Assembly: GCA_017550965.1 (NCBI GenBank)
Contig: JAFZNK010000140.1
Span: 1-41,242 of the forward strand
DNA length: 41,242 nucleotides
From: Thermoguttaceae bacterium
Lineage (GTDB): Bacteria > Planctomycetota > Planctomycetia > Pirellulales > Thermoguttaceae
Reading direction: 5' to 3'
The notes beneath the pieces are model-generated. The model saw nothing but the letters and a program-made list of their open reading frames with translations. It did not search any database and had not been told where the DNA came from. A program made the position numbers and the translations under genes. Position 1 is the stretch's first letter; every line of letters begins with the position of its first letter. Below, piece after piece: positions 28,240 through 37,405 of this stretch.

Positions 28240-29127
28240 ATGACAAGCGGGACAAACACAGAATATCGCGATCGCCTGTTCAAGTTCATTTTTGGCAATC
28301 CCGAGCATAAAAAGTGGACGTTAAGTCTCTATAACGCCATCAACGGTTCAAACTATACCGACGAGAACGAAATAGAGATCAATACGATCGAAGACGTCGT
28401 TTATATGGGCATGAAGAACGACGTCTCGTTCCTGATTGACGACACGATGAATCTTTACGAGCAGCAGAGCACGCGCAACCTCAACATGCCGTTGCGTTTT
28501 TTGATTTACTCGGGCATGTTGTGCGGTAAATACGTCAGAAAAACCAAACTTCATCTGTACGGAACTTCGAGAAAAGAGATTCCGACGCCACAATGCGTCT
28601 GTTTTTACAACGGCAAGAAGGATGAAGAAGATCGATTCGATCTTAAACTGTCCGACAGTTTTAAAAAGAAAGTTCCTAATCCGGACGTTGAAGTTACGGT
28701 GCATATGCTCAATATCAACTACGGGCGGAACAAGGAACTGCTCGGCGCGTGCAAGCCGTTGAGCGAATATTCGTGGTTTGTCAACGAAGTCGTTAAAAAT
28801 CAGGAAGCGTGCGACGAATTGGGACGCGCGATCGACGCCGCGCTGGACGCCATGCCCGAGGATTTCGAACTCAAAGAATTTCTCTTAGACAATCGAGCGG
28901 AGGTGAAGCAAATGTGTATTACGGAGTATGACGAAGAACAAACTCTGGCCCAGGAACGAGAAGAAGGAATAGAGATAGGGCTTGAACGGGGTACGTTGCT
29001 TACTCTTGCCGATCTGGTCCAGGACGGAATCCTGACTTTAACTCAGGCGGCGAAAAAAGCTAATATGACAGAAGAAGAGTTCGAAGAGAAGTTGGAAACT
29101 CTTAAAAGCGAATTACAGTCAGTTTAA
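28240..29127 (+). CDS. Rpn family PD-(D/E)XK nuclease
   Basis: A 295-aa protein of the Rpn recombination-promoting nuclease/putative transposase family. The start is ATG 28240 with GGAG 9 nt upstream; an ATG at 28225 would sit practically on the transcription start. Core motifs of the PD-(D/E)XK fold are visible: Asp61 in KNDVSFLID and Glu74-x-Gln76 in NLYEQQSTRN. The C-terminal 60 residues are helical and charged and end in a helix-turn-helix-like segment (LTLTQAAKKANMTEEEFEEKL), as in many gut-bacterial Rpn proteins. Family members cleave DNA and were first seen to promote RecA-independent recombination. Codon use is less CpG-rich than its neighbours, which suggests acquisition by transfer. 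No repeats or ends mark a transposon. Confidence 0.88.
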   Translation: MTSGTNTEYRDRLFKFIFGNPEHKKWTLSLYNAINGSNYTDENEIEINTIEDVVYMGMKNDVSFLIDDTMNLYEQQSTRNLNMPLRFLIYSGMLCGKYVRKTKLHLYGTSRKEIPTPQCVCFYNGKKDEEDRFDLKLSDSFKKKVPNPDVEVTVHMLNINYGRNKELLGACKPLSEYSWFVNEVVKNQEACDELGRAIDAALDAMPEDFELKEFLLDNRAEVKQMCITEYDEEQTLAQEREEGIEIGLERGTLLTLADLVQDGILTLTQAAKKANMTEEEFEEKLETLKSELQSV

Positions 29128-29143
29128 GCGTCAAGGGCGTAAT

Positions 29144-29159
29144 CCGCCGCACAAGGCGG
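29144..29159 (+). terminator. Weak hairpin between the Rpn-like and GH127 genes
   Basis: CCGCC and GGCGG pair around a 6-nt loop and are followed by TTGCCTATTATTT. The stem is short, so read-through from the Rpn promoter into the GH127 gene is likely. Confidence 0.3.
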
Positions 29160-29195
29160 TTGCCTATTATTTCCTCAACCCCCCAAGGAACAATT

Positions 29196-31673
29196 ATGAA
29201 AAAAACACTTTTCACCGCGTTTAGTTTAGCGGTCGCGGCGCTTTGCGCCGTCGTCAGTTTCGCGCAGGACGCGCCGAAACAGGCGATGCGCGAAGTCCCC
29301 TTCACGAACGTCAAATTAAACGACAATTATTGGGCGCCTCGTATCGAGGCCAACCGCGTCGTTTCGATTCCCCACAACATCAAGTGGTGCGAAACGGAAA
29401 CGGGACGTATCAACAACTTCAAAATCGCCGGCGGCCTTCAGGAAGGCGAATTCAGCGGCATCTATTTCGACGACTCCGACGTCTATAAGATCGTCGAAGG
29501 ATTCGCGTACTCGCTCGCGGCTCATCCGAATCCGGAACTCAAAAAGAAGGCCGACGAATGGATTAGCTATTTCGGCAAGGCGCAGCAGGACGACGGGTAC
29601 TTGATGTGCTACTTCACCATTGCGAAGCCGAATGAAAAATGGACGAATCTCGCTTCGATGCACGAACTCTACTGCGCCGGTCATATGGCTGAGGCCGCCG
29701 TCGCGTACGATCGCGCTACCGGAGACGACACGTTCCTCAAAATCAACCTTAAACTCCTCGACTTGATTTGCAAGCGCTACGGTCCGAACGAAGGACAGCT
29801 TAAAAACGTCGCCGGGCACGAAGAAATCGAACTCGCGCTCGTCAAAGCGTATCAGCTCACCGGCGATCGCAAATACTTAGACGAAGCCAAGTTCTTCATC
29901 GACACGCGCGGCGTCGCCGAAGGCCGTGAAAAAGGTCTGTTCGGCGAGTATTGCCAGGATATGATCCCCGTCCGCCAGCAGACGGAAATCGTCGGACACG
30001 CCGTGCGCGCCATGTATCTTTACTGCGGCGCGACCGACGTCGCCGGGTACTTCCAGGACGCCGAACTCATGGCCGCGATGCGTCGCATCTTCACCAACCT
30101 GACGCGCAACAAGATGTACATCACCGGCGGTATCGGTTCTTCGCGCAGCAACGAAGGTTTTGAAGAAAACTTCAAATTGCCCAACGGGGACGCCTACTGC
30201 GAAACGTGCGCCGCGATCGGCATGTTGTTCTGGTCGCACCGCATGAACCTCGCGACCGGCGAAGCCGCCTTCGCCGACGTTATGGAACGCTCCGCCTACA
30301 ACGGATTTATGTCCGGATACGGCCTCAACGGCGACTCCTACTTCTACGTCAACCCGCTCGAATCGCGCGGCGATCATCACCGTCAGCCGTTCTTCGGCTG
30401 CGCGTGCTGTCCGTCGAACGTCATTCGCGCGCTCCCTTCGATTCCCGGCTACGTCTACGCGACGGCGGAATCTGAAAAAGCCGCCAAAGCCGGAACCGGC
30501 GACGATACCGTCGTGATCAACATGTTCGTTCAGGGCAAAGCGACCGTCGAACTCGGCGACAAGACCGTCGAACTCGAACAGCAGACGAACTACCCCTACG
30601 ACGGCAAAGTCTTTGTCAAAGCGACCGCTAAGATGAAAGACGAAAACGCCGCTCTGACGCCGTACTTCATTAAGACGCGTATCCCCGAATGGTCCGGACT
30701 CGACCGTCCCGCCGACGGCTACGCCGTTCGCACGATCGAACCCAAGAAAACGCCCACGGTCTTCGCGCTCGACTTCCCGACCCCAGTCGTCCGCATGACC
30801 GCCAATCCGAACGTTCAGGCTGACGTCAATCGCGTCGCGCTCCAACGCGGTCCGCTCGTCTACTGCTTCGAGCAGGTCGACAACCCCAACGTCAAAGTCG
30901 ATCGCATTATCCTTGCGAAAGACCCCGAGTTTAAAGTCGAAACGCGCAAGAACTTCATCTCCGACGGAAACGTCAACGAAGCCACCAAAGGCGCCGCGTC
31001 GCGCACCGTCGACGTGATCACGTGCAAAGACGTCAACGGAAACAAACTCACGGCGATTCCGTACTGCGTTTGGGATAATCGCGCGGCCGGCCGCATGTGC
31101 GTCTGGGTTCGCCAGGCGGGTCTGGACAGCTCGGCGGACAACTTCGCCAACGCTGAAAATTGGACCGACGCCAACGGCGATCCGATTCTCTACCAGCCTT
31201 TGGACGAGAGCGTTTTGACCGACGATATTCCGGTTATCGCCGGCGCCGACATTGAATTCGACGGCTCCAACACCACCGACCAGCTCTCGACGCTCGACGC
31301 GGTCAATCAGTCGGAAAAGCCGAAGAACTCGGGCGATCAAGGCTCCCCGCGCGCCACATGGTGGGGTCATTTGGGAACCCAGGAGTGGTTCGAATACTCT
31401 TTCGCGCAACCGCGCAAGTTGACGTCGACGACCGTCTACTGGTTCGACGACGATCCGACCGGCAGATGCCGAGTCCCCGCCTCCTGGAAATTCGTCTATC
31501 AGGAACCAGGTTCCGACGAATGGAAAGAAGTTAAGACCAGCGACAAATACTCCTGCGACCGCGATCGCGACGTCGTCGTCAACTTCGAGGAGATCAACGC
31601 GAGCAAAGTGCGCATTGTCGCTCAATTGCAAGAAGAGTTTTCCGGCGGTATTCTTCGCTGGGTCGTCAAATGA
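29196..31673 (+). CDS. GH127-type beta-L-arabinofuranosidase-like protein (copy 1)
   Basis: An 825-aa exported protein. ATG 29196 (AAGGAA just upstream) fits a signal peptide ending SFA-Q; an earlier TTG at 29160 is not needed. The main part is a GH127 (formerly DUF1680) alpha/alpha barrel with the zinc-cysteine active site: Glu336 and Cys338 (YCETC) and the Cys404-Cys405 pair (CACCPSN), matching Glu338, Cys340, Cys417 and Cys418 of the known enzyme HypBA1. The last 150 residues look like a beta-sandwich carbohydrate-binding (F5/8C-like) domain. The enzyme should remove terminal beta-L-arabinofuranose or a related sugar from plant glycans. It ends at a strong terminator. The paralogue at 32916 is about 90% identical by eye. 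Confidence 0.9.
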   Translation: MKKTLFTAFSLAVAALCAVVSFAQDAPKQAMREVPFTNVKLNDNYWAPRIEANRVVSIPHNIKWCETETGRINNFKIAGGLQEGEFSGIYFDDSDVYKIVEGFAYSLAAHPNPELKKKADEWISYFGKAQQDDGYLMCYFTIAKPNEKWTNLASMHELYCAGHMAEAAVAYDRATGDDTFLKINLKLLDLICKRYGPNEGQLKNVAGHEEIELALVKAYQLTGDRKYLDEAKFFIDTRGVAEGREKGLFGEYCQDMIPVRQQTEIVGHAVRAMYLYCGATDVAGYFQDAELMAAMRRIFTNLTRNKMYITGGIGSSRSNEGFEENFKLPNGDAYCETCAAIGMLFWSHRMNLATGEAAFADVMERSAYNGFMSGYGLNGDSYFYVNPLESRGDHHRQPFFGCACCPSNVIRALPSIPGYVYATAESEKAAKAGTGDDTVVINMFVQGKATVELGDKTVELEQQTNYPYDGKVFVKATAKMKDENAALTPYFIKTRIPEWSGLDRPADGYAVRTIEPKKTPTVFALDFPTPVVRMTANPNVQADVNRVALQRGPLVYCFEQVDNPNVKVDRIILAKDPEFKVETRKNFISDGNVNEATKGAASRTVDVITCKDVNGNKLTAIPYCVWDNRAAGRMCVWVRQAGLDSSADNFANAENWTDANGDPILYQPLDESVLTDDIPVIAGADIEFDGSNTTDQLSTLDAVNQSEKPKNSGDQGSPRATWWGHLGTQEWFEYSFAQPRKLTSTTVYWFDDDPTGRCRVPASWKFVYQEPGSDEWKEVKTSDKYSCDRDRDVVVNFEEINASKVRIVAQLQEEFSGGILRWVVK

Positions 31674-31711
31674 GTTTGTAAAAACTAACGACCGACGTTA
31701 AAAGCGTTTTG

Positions 31712-31745
31712 CGGCGTTCGAGCTACGGTTCGAACGCCGTTTTTT
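31712..31745 (+). terminator. Strong terminator after GH127 copy 1
   Basis: CGGCGTTCGA (31712-31721) and TCGAACGCCG (31730-31739) form a perfect 10-bp stem with an 8-nt loop, directly followed by six T residues. Confidence 0.88.
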
Positions 31746-31759
31746 ACGTCCCAATTGAG

Positions 31760-31787
31760 TTGACGGGAGACGTGAAACCTTTATAAT
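31760..31787 (+). promoter_or_regulatory. Strong promoter for the NrnA-like/GH127/macro genes
   Basis: TTGACG (31760-31765) and TATAAT (31782-31787) are 16 bp apart. It follows the terminator at once and precedes ATG 31835 by about 40 nt of leader. Confidence 0.83.
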
Positions 31788-31834
31788 TCCGGAAATAAAC
31801 AATTTAGCTCCCGACAATCAGGAAGGAAAAACAC

Positions 31835-32863
31835 ATGAGCATGGGAACGGCGAACAGAAGTTCAATCGACTGGTCGGATTTTCGCAATACGGTTGGCAAC
31901 GCGCACAAAATTGTCGTCGTGGGACATCTTCGGCCCGACGGAGACACGATCGGCTGTTTGATCGCCATGAAGCGCGCGCTTACCGCTATGGGCAAAAAAG
32001 TTCTTCTGCTCGACGGACACTCCGTTCCGCCCGCGCTCGCGTTCGTCGATCCAGACGGCGAAATTCGTAAAATCGCCGACATGACCGACGAAGAACGCGC
32101 TTTTGCGCAAAGCGCCGACGTCGTTATGTCGGTCGACGTAAGCGCGTGGGGACAACTTGGCCCGGAAGCGACCGAACTGTTCAAGTCGGGAACGAGCGGC
32201 AAGAAGGTCGTGATCGATCATCACGCGGTCGGAGACGAAATCGGCGACGTTCGTTGCGTCGATCCCAACGCGGATTCCGCCGGAAGTCTTGTCTTTGAAG
32301 CGATTCGAGCGCTTGGCGTTCCGTTTAATAAAGAAATCGCGGATCCTCTTTTTGTCGCGATCTCCAGCGACACGGGCTGGTTCCGATTTCAATCGACGTC
32401 GTCCGGAACGCTTCGACGCGCGGCGGAACTCGTCGACGCGGGCGTGAAAATCGACGAGTCGTATCGACTTCAAAACGAACAGGAGTCGTTTGCGCGATTC
32501 AAGTTGCTCGGCGCCGCCGCGACGAATTGCGAACGGTTTCTCAACGGCAAAGGCGTCTTCATGCGCTTGACTCAAAAGGACTTTGAAGCGGCGGGCGCGA
32601 TTCCCGCCGACAGCGAAGACCTCGTCAACACGCCGCTGAGCGTCGCGGGCACGGAAGTCGCCGTCATCGCGATCGAGCAAAAAGACGGAACGGTTAAGGC
32701 GAGTTTTCGCAGCCGTTGCGACCTCGACTGCGGCAAGTTGGCGCGCGAATTTGGGGGCGGCGGACACGCGCGCGCGGCGGGCGCGTCGCACCCCGGCGAT
32801 TTTGAAACCGCTTGCAAAGACTTCATGGACAAGACGGTCGAATATTACAACGCGCTGAGGTAA
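31835..32863 (+). CDS. DHH/DHHA1 phosphoesterase, NrnA-like (nanoRNase/pAp phosphatase)
   Basis: A 342-aa cytosolic protein of usual NrnA length. The DHH domain shows GHLRPDGDTIG (His31, Asp35, Asp37), VDVSAWG, and VIDHHAVGD, the signature Asp-His-His; the DHHA1 domain ends with FGGGGHARAAGA, which binds substrate. Family enzymes degrade 2-5-nt RNA and dephosphorylate 3'-phosphoadenosine 5'-phosphate, completing RNA turnover and sulfur-assimilation clean-up. GGAAGGA precedes ATG; a second Met two codons later could also serve. It sits between two nearly identical GH127 genes under its own promoter, an odd place for a housekeeping gene, probably because the GH127 gene was duplicated around it. 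Confidence 0.92.
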   Translation: MSMGTANRSSIDWSDFRNTVGNAHKIVVVGHLRPDGDTIGCLIAMKRALTAMGKKVLLLDGHSVPPALAFVDPDGEIRKIADMTDEERAFAQSADVVMSVDVSAWGQLGPEATELFKSGTSGKKVVIDHHAVGDEIGDVRCVDPNADSAGSLVFEAIRALGVPFNKEIADPLFVAISSDTGWFRFQSTSSGTLRRAAELVDAGVKIDESYRLQNEQESFARFKLLGAAATNCERFLNGKGVFMRLTQKDFEAAGAIPADSEDLVNTPLSVAGTEVAVIAIEQKDGTVKASFRSRCDLDCGKLAREFGGGGHARAAGASHPGDFETACKDFMDKTVEYYNALR

Positions 32864-32915
32864 CGCGCTTTTTAACGCGAAAATATCGATCCCTTACCGT
32901 TCCGGGGGCTCCGTT

Positions 32916-35387
32916 ATGAAAAAAACGCTTCTCACCGCGTTTACTTTATCGCTCGCGGCTCTTTGCGCGGTCGTTAGTTTCGCGCAGGACGCGCCAAAAC
33001 AGGCGATGCGCGAAGTTCCCTTCACGAACGTCAAATTAAACGACAATTACTGGGCGCCTCGCATCGACGCCAACCGTCTCGTTTCGATTCCGCACAATAT
33101 CAAATGGTGCGAGACGGAAACAGGGCGCGTCGACAACTTCAAAATCGCCGGGGGCCTTCATGAAGGCGAATTCAGCGGCGTCTATTTCGACGACTCCGAC
33201 GTCTATAAGATCGTTGAAGGATTCGCGTACTCACTTGCGGCCCATCCGGATCCTGAACTCAAAAAGAAAGCCGACGAATGGATTAGCTATTTCGGCAAAG
33301 CGCAGGAAGACGACGGCTATTTGATGTGTTACTACACGCTCGTCAAGCCGGACGAAAAGTGGACGGATCTCGCGTATATGTGCGAACTGTACTGCGCCGG
33401 ACACATGGCTGAAGCCGCCGTCGCGTACGATCGCGCCACCGGGGACGACGCGTTCCTCAAAATCAGCCTCAAACTCCTCGACTTGATTTGCAAGCGCTAC
33501 GGTCCGAACGAAGGACAACTCAAAAACGTCGCCGGGCACGAAGAAATCGAGCTCGCGCTCGTCAAAGCGTATCAGCTCACCGGCGATCGCAAATATTTAG
33601 ACGAAGCCAAGTTCTTCATCGACGCGCGAGGCGTCGCCGAAGATCGCGAAAAAGGTCTCTTTGGCGAGTATTGCCAGGACGTGATTCCCGTCCGTCAGCA
33701 GACGGAAATTGTCGGACACGCCGTGCGCGCCATGTATCTGTACTGCGGCGCGACCGACGTCGCCGGGTACTTCCAGGACGCCGAACTTATGGCCGCGATG
33801 CGTCGCATCTTCACCAACCTGACGCGCAACAAAATGTATATCACCGGAGGGATCGGCTCTTCAAGTAAAAACGAAGGGTTTGAAGCTAATTTTGTCCTGC
33901 CTAACGCCGACGCCTACTGCGAAACGTGCGCCACGATCGGCATGTTGTTCTGGTCGCGCCGCATGAACCTCGCGACCGGCGAAGCCGCCTTCGCCGACGT
34001 TATGGAACGCTCCGCGTACAACGGATTTATGTCCGGATACGGCCTCAACGGCGACTCCTACTTCTACGTCAACCCGCTCGAATCGCGCGGGGATCGTCAC
34101 CGTCAGCCCTTCTTCGGCTGCGCGTGCTGTCCGTCTAACGTCGTTCGCGCGCTCCCTTCGATTCCCGGCTACGTCTATGCGACGGCGGAATCTGAAGAAG
34201 CCGCCAAAGCCGGAACCGGCGACGATACCGTCGTGATCAATATGTTCGTTCAGAGCAAAGCGACCGTCGAACTCGGCGACAAAACCGTTGAAATTGAACA
34301 AAAAACGCGCTATCCTTACAACGGTAAAGTCTTTATCAAAGCGACCGCTAAGATGAAAGACGAAAACGCCGCCCTGACGCCGTACTTCATTAAGACGCGC
34401 GTCCCCGAATGGTCCGGCCTCGACCGTCCCGCCGACGGTTACGCCGTCCAAACAATCGGAGCAGAAAAAGCGTCGCATGACTTCGCGCTCGACTTCCCAA
34501 CCCCCGTCGTTCGCATGGTCGCCAATCCGAACGTTCAGGCGGACGTCAATTGCGTCGCGCTCCAGCGCGGCCCGCTCGTCTATTGCTTCGAACAGGTCGA
34601 CAATCCCGACGTTCGCGTCGATCGCATTATCCTCGCGAAAGACCCCGAATTTAGAATTGGAACGCGCATCAACTTCATCTCCGACGAAAACGTCAACAAC
34701 GCGACAAGAGGCGCCGCGTCGCGCACCGTCGACGTGATCACGTGCAAAGACGTTCGCGGGTGCGTACTTACGGCGATACCCTACTGCGTTTGGGACAACC
34801 GCGCGGCCGGTCGCATGTGCGTCTGGGTTCGCCAGGCGGGTCTGGACAGTTCGGCGGACAATTTCGCCAACGCTGAAAACTGGACCGACGCCAACGGCGA
34901 TCCAATTCTCTATCAACCCCTTGACGCAAGCGTGTTAACCGACGATATTCCCCCAATCGCCGAGGTCGAGTTCGACGCCTCTTACGCAAGCGATCCGCTC
35001 TCGACTCTCGACGCGACTAACCAAGTTGAAAAGCCTGAAAACTCGAGCGACCTCGATACGCCGCGCGCCACATGGTGGGATCGTAAAGGAACCGAAGAAT
35101 GGTTCGAATACGCGTTTGCGCAGCCCCGCAAATTGACGAGCGCGACCGTCTACTGGTTCGACGACGATCCGACCGGCGGATGTCGAGTCCCCGCGTCCTG
35201 GAAAATCGTCTACCGGGAACCCGGCTCCTACGAATGGAAAGAAGTCAGGACAAACGACGAATACTCCTGCGATCGCGACCGCGACGTCGTCGTTAATTTC
35301 GAGGAAATCACCGCGAGCAAAGTTCGAATCGTCGCCCAGTTGCAGGAAAACTATTCCGGCGGGATTCTTCGCTGGATCGTTAAATGA
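32916..35387 (+). CDS. GH127-type beta-L-arabinofuranosidase-like protein (copy 2)
   Basis: An 823-aa exported paralogue of the 29196 gene, with the same signal peptide (SFA-Q) and the same catalytic positions Glu336, Cys338, Cys404 and Cys405. Differences from copy 1 are spread thinly, more in the segments after residue 450 and in the linker around residues 680-710, where copy 2 is two residues shorter; the C-terminal beta-sandwich domain is kept. Long stretches of DNA, for example 33480-33840 against 29760-30120, are nearly the same, implying recent duplication or gene conversion. It starts 52 bp after the NrnA-like gene and is likely in its transcript. Slightly different substrate specificity or dosage are the obvious reasons to keep both (inference). 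Confidence 0.9.
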   Translation: MKKTLLTAFTLSLAALCAVVSFAQDAPKQAMREVPFTNVKLNDNYWAPRIDANRLVSIPHNIKWCETETGRVDNFKIAGGLHEGEFSGVYFDDSDVYKIVEGFAYSLAAHPDPELKKKADEWISYFGKAQEDDGYLMCYYTLVKPDEKWTDLAYMCELYCAGHMAEAAVAYDRATGDDAFLKISLKLLDLICKRYGPNEGQLKNVAGHEEIELALVKAYQLTGDRKYLDEAKFFIDARGVAEDREKGLFGEYCQDVIPVRQQTEIVGHAVRAMYLYCGATDVAGYFQDAELMAAMRRIFTNLTRNKMYITGGIGSSSKNEGFEANFVLPNADAYCETCATIGMLFWSRRMNLATGEAAFADVMERSAYNGFMSGYGLNGDSYFYVNPLESRGDRHRQPFFGCACCPSNVVRALPSIPGYVYATAESEEAAKAGTGDDTVVINMFVQSKATVELGDKTVEIEQKTRYPYNGKVFIKATAKMKDENAALTPYFIKTRVPEWSGLDRPADGYAVQTIGAEKASHDFALDFPTPVVRMVANPNVQADVNCVALQRGPLVYCFEQVDNPDVRVDRIILAKDPEFRIGTRINFISDENVNNATRGAASRTVDVITCKDVRGCVLTAIPYCVWDNRAAGRMCVWVRQAGLDSSADNFANAENWTDANGDPILYQPLDASVLTDDIPPIAEVEFDASYASDPLSTLDATNQVEKPENSSDLDTPRATWWDRKGTEEWFEYAFAQPRKLTSATVYWFDDDPTGGCRVPASWKIVYREPGSYEWKEVRTNDEYSCDRDRDVVVNFEEITASKVRIVAQLQENYSGGILRWIVK

Positions 35388-35445
35388 GATTGTCAAGCGA
35401 ACGCTTTAAGAAACGTTAAAACAACGCGCTTTCAAGGAGAGGACC

Positions 35446-35967
35446 ATGCCGACATTTGACGTCGTTATCGCCGATATTACAAAGTTTACCGCGGACGCGA
35501 TTGTCAACGCCGCCAACTCGACGCTGCTCGGCGGCGGGGGCGTCGACGGAGCCATTCACCGCGCGGCGGGGCCGAAACTGCTCCTCTACTGCATGACGCT
35601 TGGCGGTTGCGGCGTCGGCGAAGCGAAATTAACGCCCGCGTTTGGCATTAAGACGGCTCAGTATATTATTCACACCGTCGGGCCGCGTTTTTCCAACTCA
35701 AAAGCCGAACGTTGCGACGAACTTCTCCGCAACGCCTACTGGAACTCGCTTCTGCTCGCCGAGCAGACGGGCTGTAAGACGGTCGCGTTTCCGTCGATTT
35801 CCACGGGCGCGTTTCGATTTCCCCTCGAACGCGCGTCGCTCGTCGTCGCCAGGACCTTTCTCGATTATCGACGAAACCCAAGCGCGTTGACGAGCGTAAC
35901 GATGACCTGTTTTGACGTAGCGACGGCGGAGACGTACAAAAACGCGTTTGAAATCGCGGGACTTTAA
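35446..35967 (+). CDS. Macro domain protein, probable ADP-ribose deacylase
   Basis: A 173-aa single macro domain of the MacroD/YmdB type. The ligand-binding loop NAANSTLLGGGGVDGAIHRA carries Asn21, Asn24 and Asp34, and the second loop (FPSISTGAFRFP) binds the phosphates. Relatives hydrolyse O-acetyl-ADP-ribose or remove mono-ADP-ribose from proteins. AAGGAGAGGACC lies directly before ATG 35446. It follows GH127 copy 2 by 58 bp and is probably the last gene of that transcript. Its stop codon overlaps by 4 bp (TTAA, 35964-35967) with the stop of the convergent sulfatase-like gene, leaving no space for a terminator. Confidence 0.92.
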   Translation: MPTFDVVIADITKFTADAIVNAANSTLLGGGGVDGAIHRAAGPKLLLYCMTLGGCGVGEAKLTPAFGIKTAQYIIHTVGPRFSNSKAERCDELLRNAYWNSLLLAEQTGCKTVAFPSISTGAFRFPLERASLVVARTFLDYRRNPSALTSVTMTCFDVATAETYKNAFEIAGL

Positions 35968-37391
35968 TCGGCGATTACGCGTTCAAGGTCCTCGACGACG
36001 TCGCGGCGCCGATTCGCGACGTCGTTGACGCAGTAGCGATCGTCCGGCAGAACAAAAAGCTCTTGAATCTTGTCCGGCTCATCTTCCCGACGCTCGGTTC
36101 TCGGCGTTTCTTTAAGAATCCACTCGTTAACGACGACGGCGCGCTCTTTAGAGTTCGCGTCGACGGCGGTTATGACGACTCTGTCGCGAACGGCTCGATT
36201 TTCGTCCGCGAGCAAAGGCAGAAGATTTTGACCGGGAACGTCGAGCGTCGGTTTCGCAATCGCGTCCTGCGTTTCGCCGTCGGAACGCGTCGATTCGACG
36301 TCTTCGTCCAGGCTCCATTTCCCCGCAAAAGGAGAAATCTCCGACCGCTCTATCTTCCAAAATTCCGGATCCGTAAGCTCTTGCGCAAACGTCGGCCAGG
36401 ATTTTATCGTTTCGTAAAGATCGCGCGGCTCGCATAAGCCGGGCAGTCGAACGGTCGCCCCCGTTTCGTCGGGCAGCCGAACGACAAGCGGAAGACGAAC
36501 CTCTTCGGCGTAAAAAGGCGCCGGCGTTTCGTTCTCAGGCGCGATTCCCAACGCCGACGGAACCCCGGTTCCAAATCCCCGAACGCCCGTCAGCGCAAAA
36601 AGCGTTTTAGAAAGAACGCCCTTCTCGTTAAGGAGTTGCGTAAATCCTTCAAGAGTCTCGTCGAAGGCGGAAACGCCCCCCGCGTACGCCTCGACGACGC
36701 TCTGACGCAAGTCGATCAAGTCAAGTTTGTCGTCTTTTTCGCCCGATTTTTTCAAGTTGGGGAAGTACGGAGGCGTCGTCCCCGCGTAGGGAGCCGGATC
36801 TTCTTCGTCTTCGCAATACGTTTCCCGAAATTCGATCGGCCAATCCCAGACGTCGTTCCAGCCGGAGAAATGCGCCCAGACAAACCAGGGCGCGTCGTCG
36901 CCCAACTCCGCTTCGTCTTCAAGCTTTGCGATAAAACGCGCCAACTCCTCGAAATTCCGAAAGAACCGCGTGGATTCCAGCGCTTCGACAGGCTCCTGAG
37001 CGTTGGGAACGTCGAGAAAAAACCGACCGTCGCAATAGTCGTCGTCAATAGCGTCGTGAAGCGTAATCTCTTCGACGTCGGAAACGACAAACGTCCGATA
37101 CCCCCGCTCTTTAAGCGCGCGAAACAGAGAGATCGGCGCGTCCGACTCCGACGCGCTTTGGTCGACGCGGAACGTCGCGGGCGATTCGCCGCGCCAAAAC
37201 GCGCGGTAAAGCGCGCGTAAGTCGAGCGACGTCGCGTAATACGAATCGAACAACACGGAACTCGACGCCAACGCGTTGAACGCGGGCGACTCGATCCACG
37301 TATTCCCATAAGCTCCGAGAAAGTCGGCGTTTAATCGATCGACGGCCAAACATAAAACGTTGGTCGGGGTTTTGGCGGAAAGTCTTTTCAT
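35964..37391 (-). CDS. Sulfatase-like protein lacking key catalytic residues
   Basis: A 475-aa protein with the N-terminal signature of the alkaline phosphatase/sulfatase superfamily (NVLCLAVDRLNADFLGAYGN) and the ESPAFNALASSSVLF element. No signal peptide is seen. The active site looks broken: the formylglycine motif C/S-x-P-x-R is replaced by Ser55-Leu-Asp-Leu-Arg59 without Pro, the second metal Asp after Asp18 is Arg19, and the usual SDHG-type metal site reads TGVRGFGTG. It is therefore probably not a normal sulfatase and may be a pseudoenzyme with a binding or regulatory role. It lies 14 bp after the GH140-like gene in the same direction, so it is likely in its operon. Confidence 0.82.
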   Translation of the reverse strand: MKRLSAKTPTNVLCLAVDRLNADFLGAYGNTWIESPAFNALASSSVLFDSYYATSLDLRALYRAFWRGESPATFRVDQSASESDAPISLFRALKERGYRTFVVSDVEEITLHDAIDDDYCDGRFFLDVPNAQEPVEALESTRFFRNFEELARFIAKLEDEAELGDDAPWFVWAHFSGWNDVWDWPIEFRETYCEDEEDPAPYAGTTPPYFPNLKKSGEKDDKLDLIDLRQSVVEAYAGGVSAFDETLEGFTQLLNEKGVLSKTLFALTGVRGFGTGVPSALGIAPENETPAPFYAEEVRLPLVVRLPDETGATVRLPGLCEPRDLYETIKSWPTFAQELTDPEFWKIERSEISPFAGKWSLDEDVESTRSDGETQDAIAKPTLDVPGQNLLPLLADENRAVRDRVVITAVDANSKERAVVVNEWILKETPRTERREDEPDKIQELFVLPDDRYCVNDVANRRRDVVEDLERVIAD

Positions 37392-37405
37392 AGGATCGTG
37401 TCGCG

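Noticed and set aside
29877..31631. 584-codon minus-strand frame opposite GH127 copy 1
   Set aside because: It is antisense to a well-supported enzyme, with Val/Arg/Gly-rich composition and no motif; a shorter version occurs opposite copy 2, as expected from codon bias.
28225..35967. Defence island of Rpn nuclease, DHH phosphoesterase and macro domain
   Set aside because: The genes are under separate promoters and interleaved with glycoside hydrolases; the DHH protein matches housekeeping NrnA-type enzymes.
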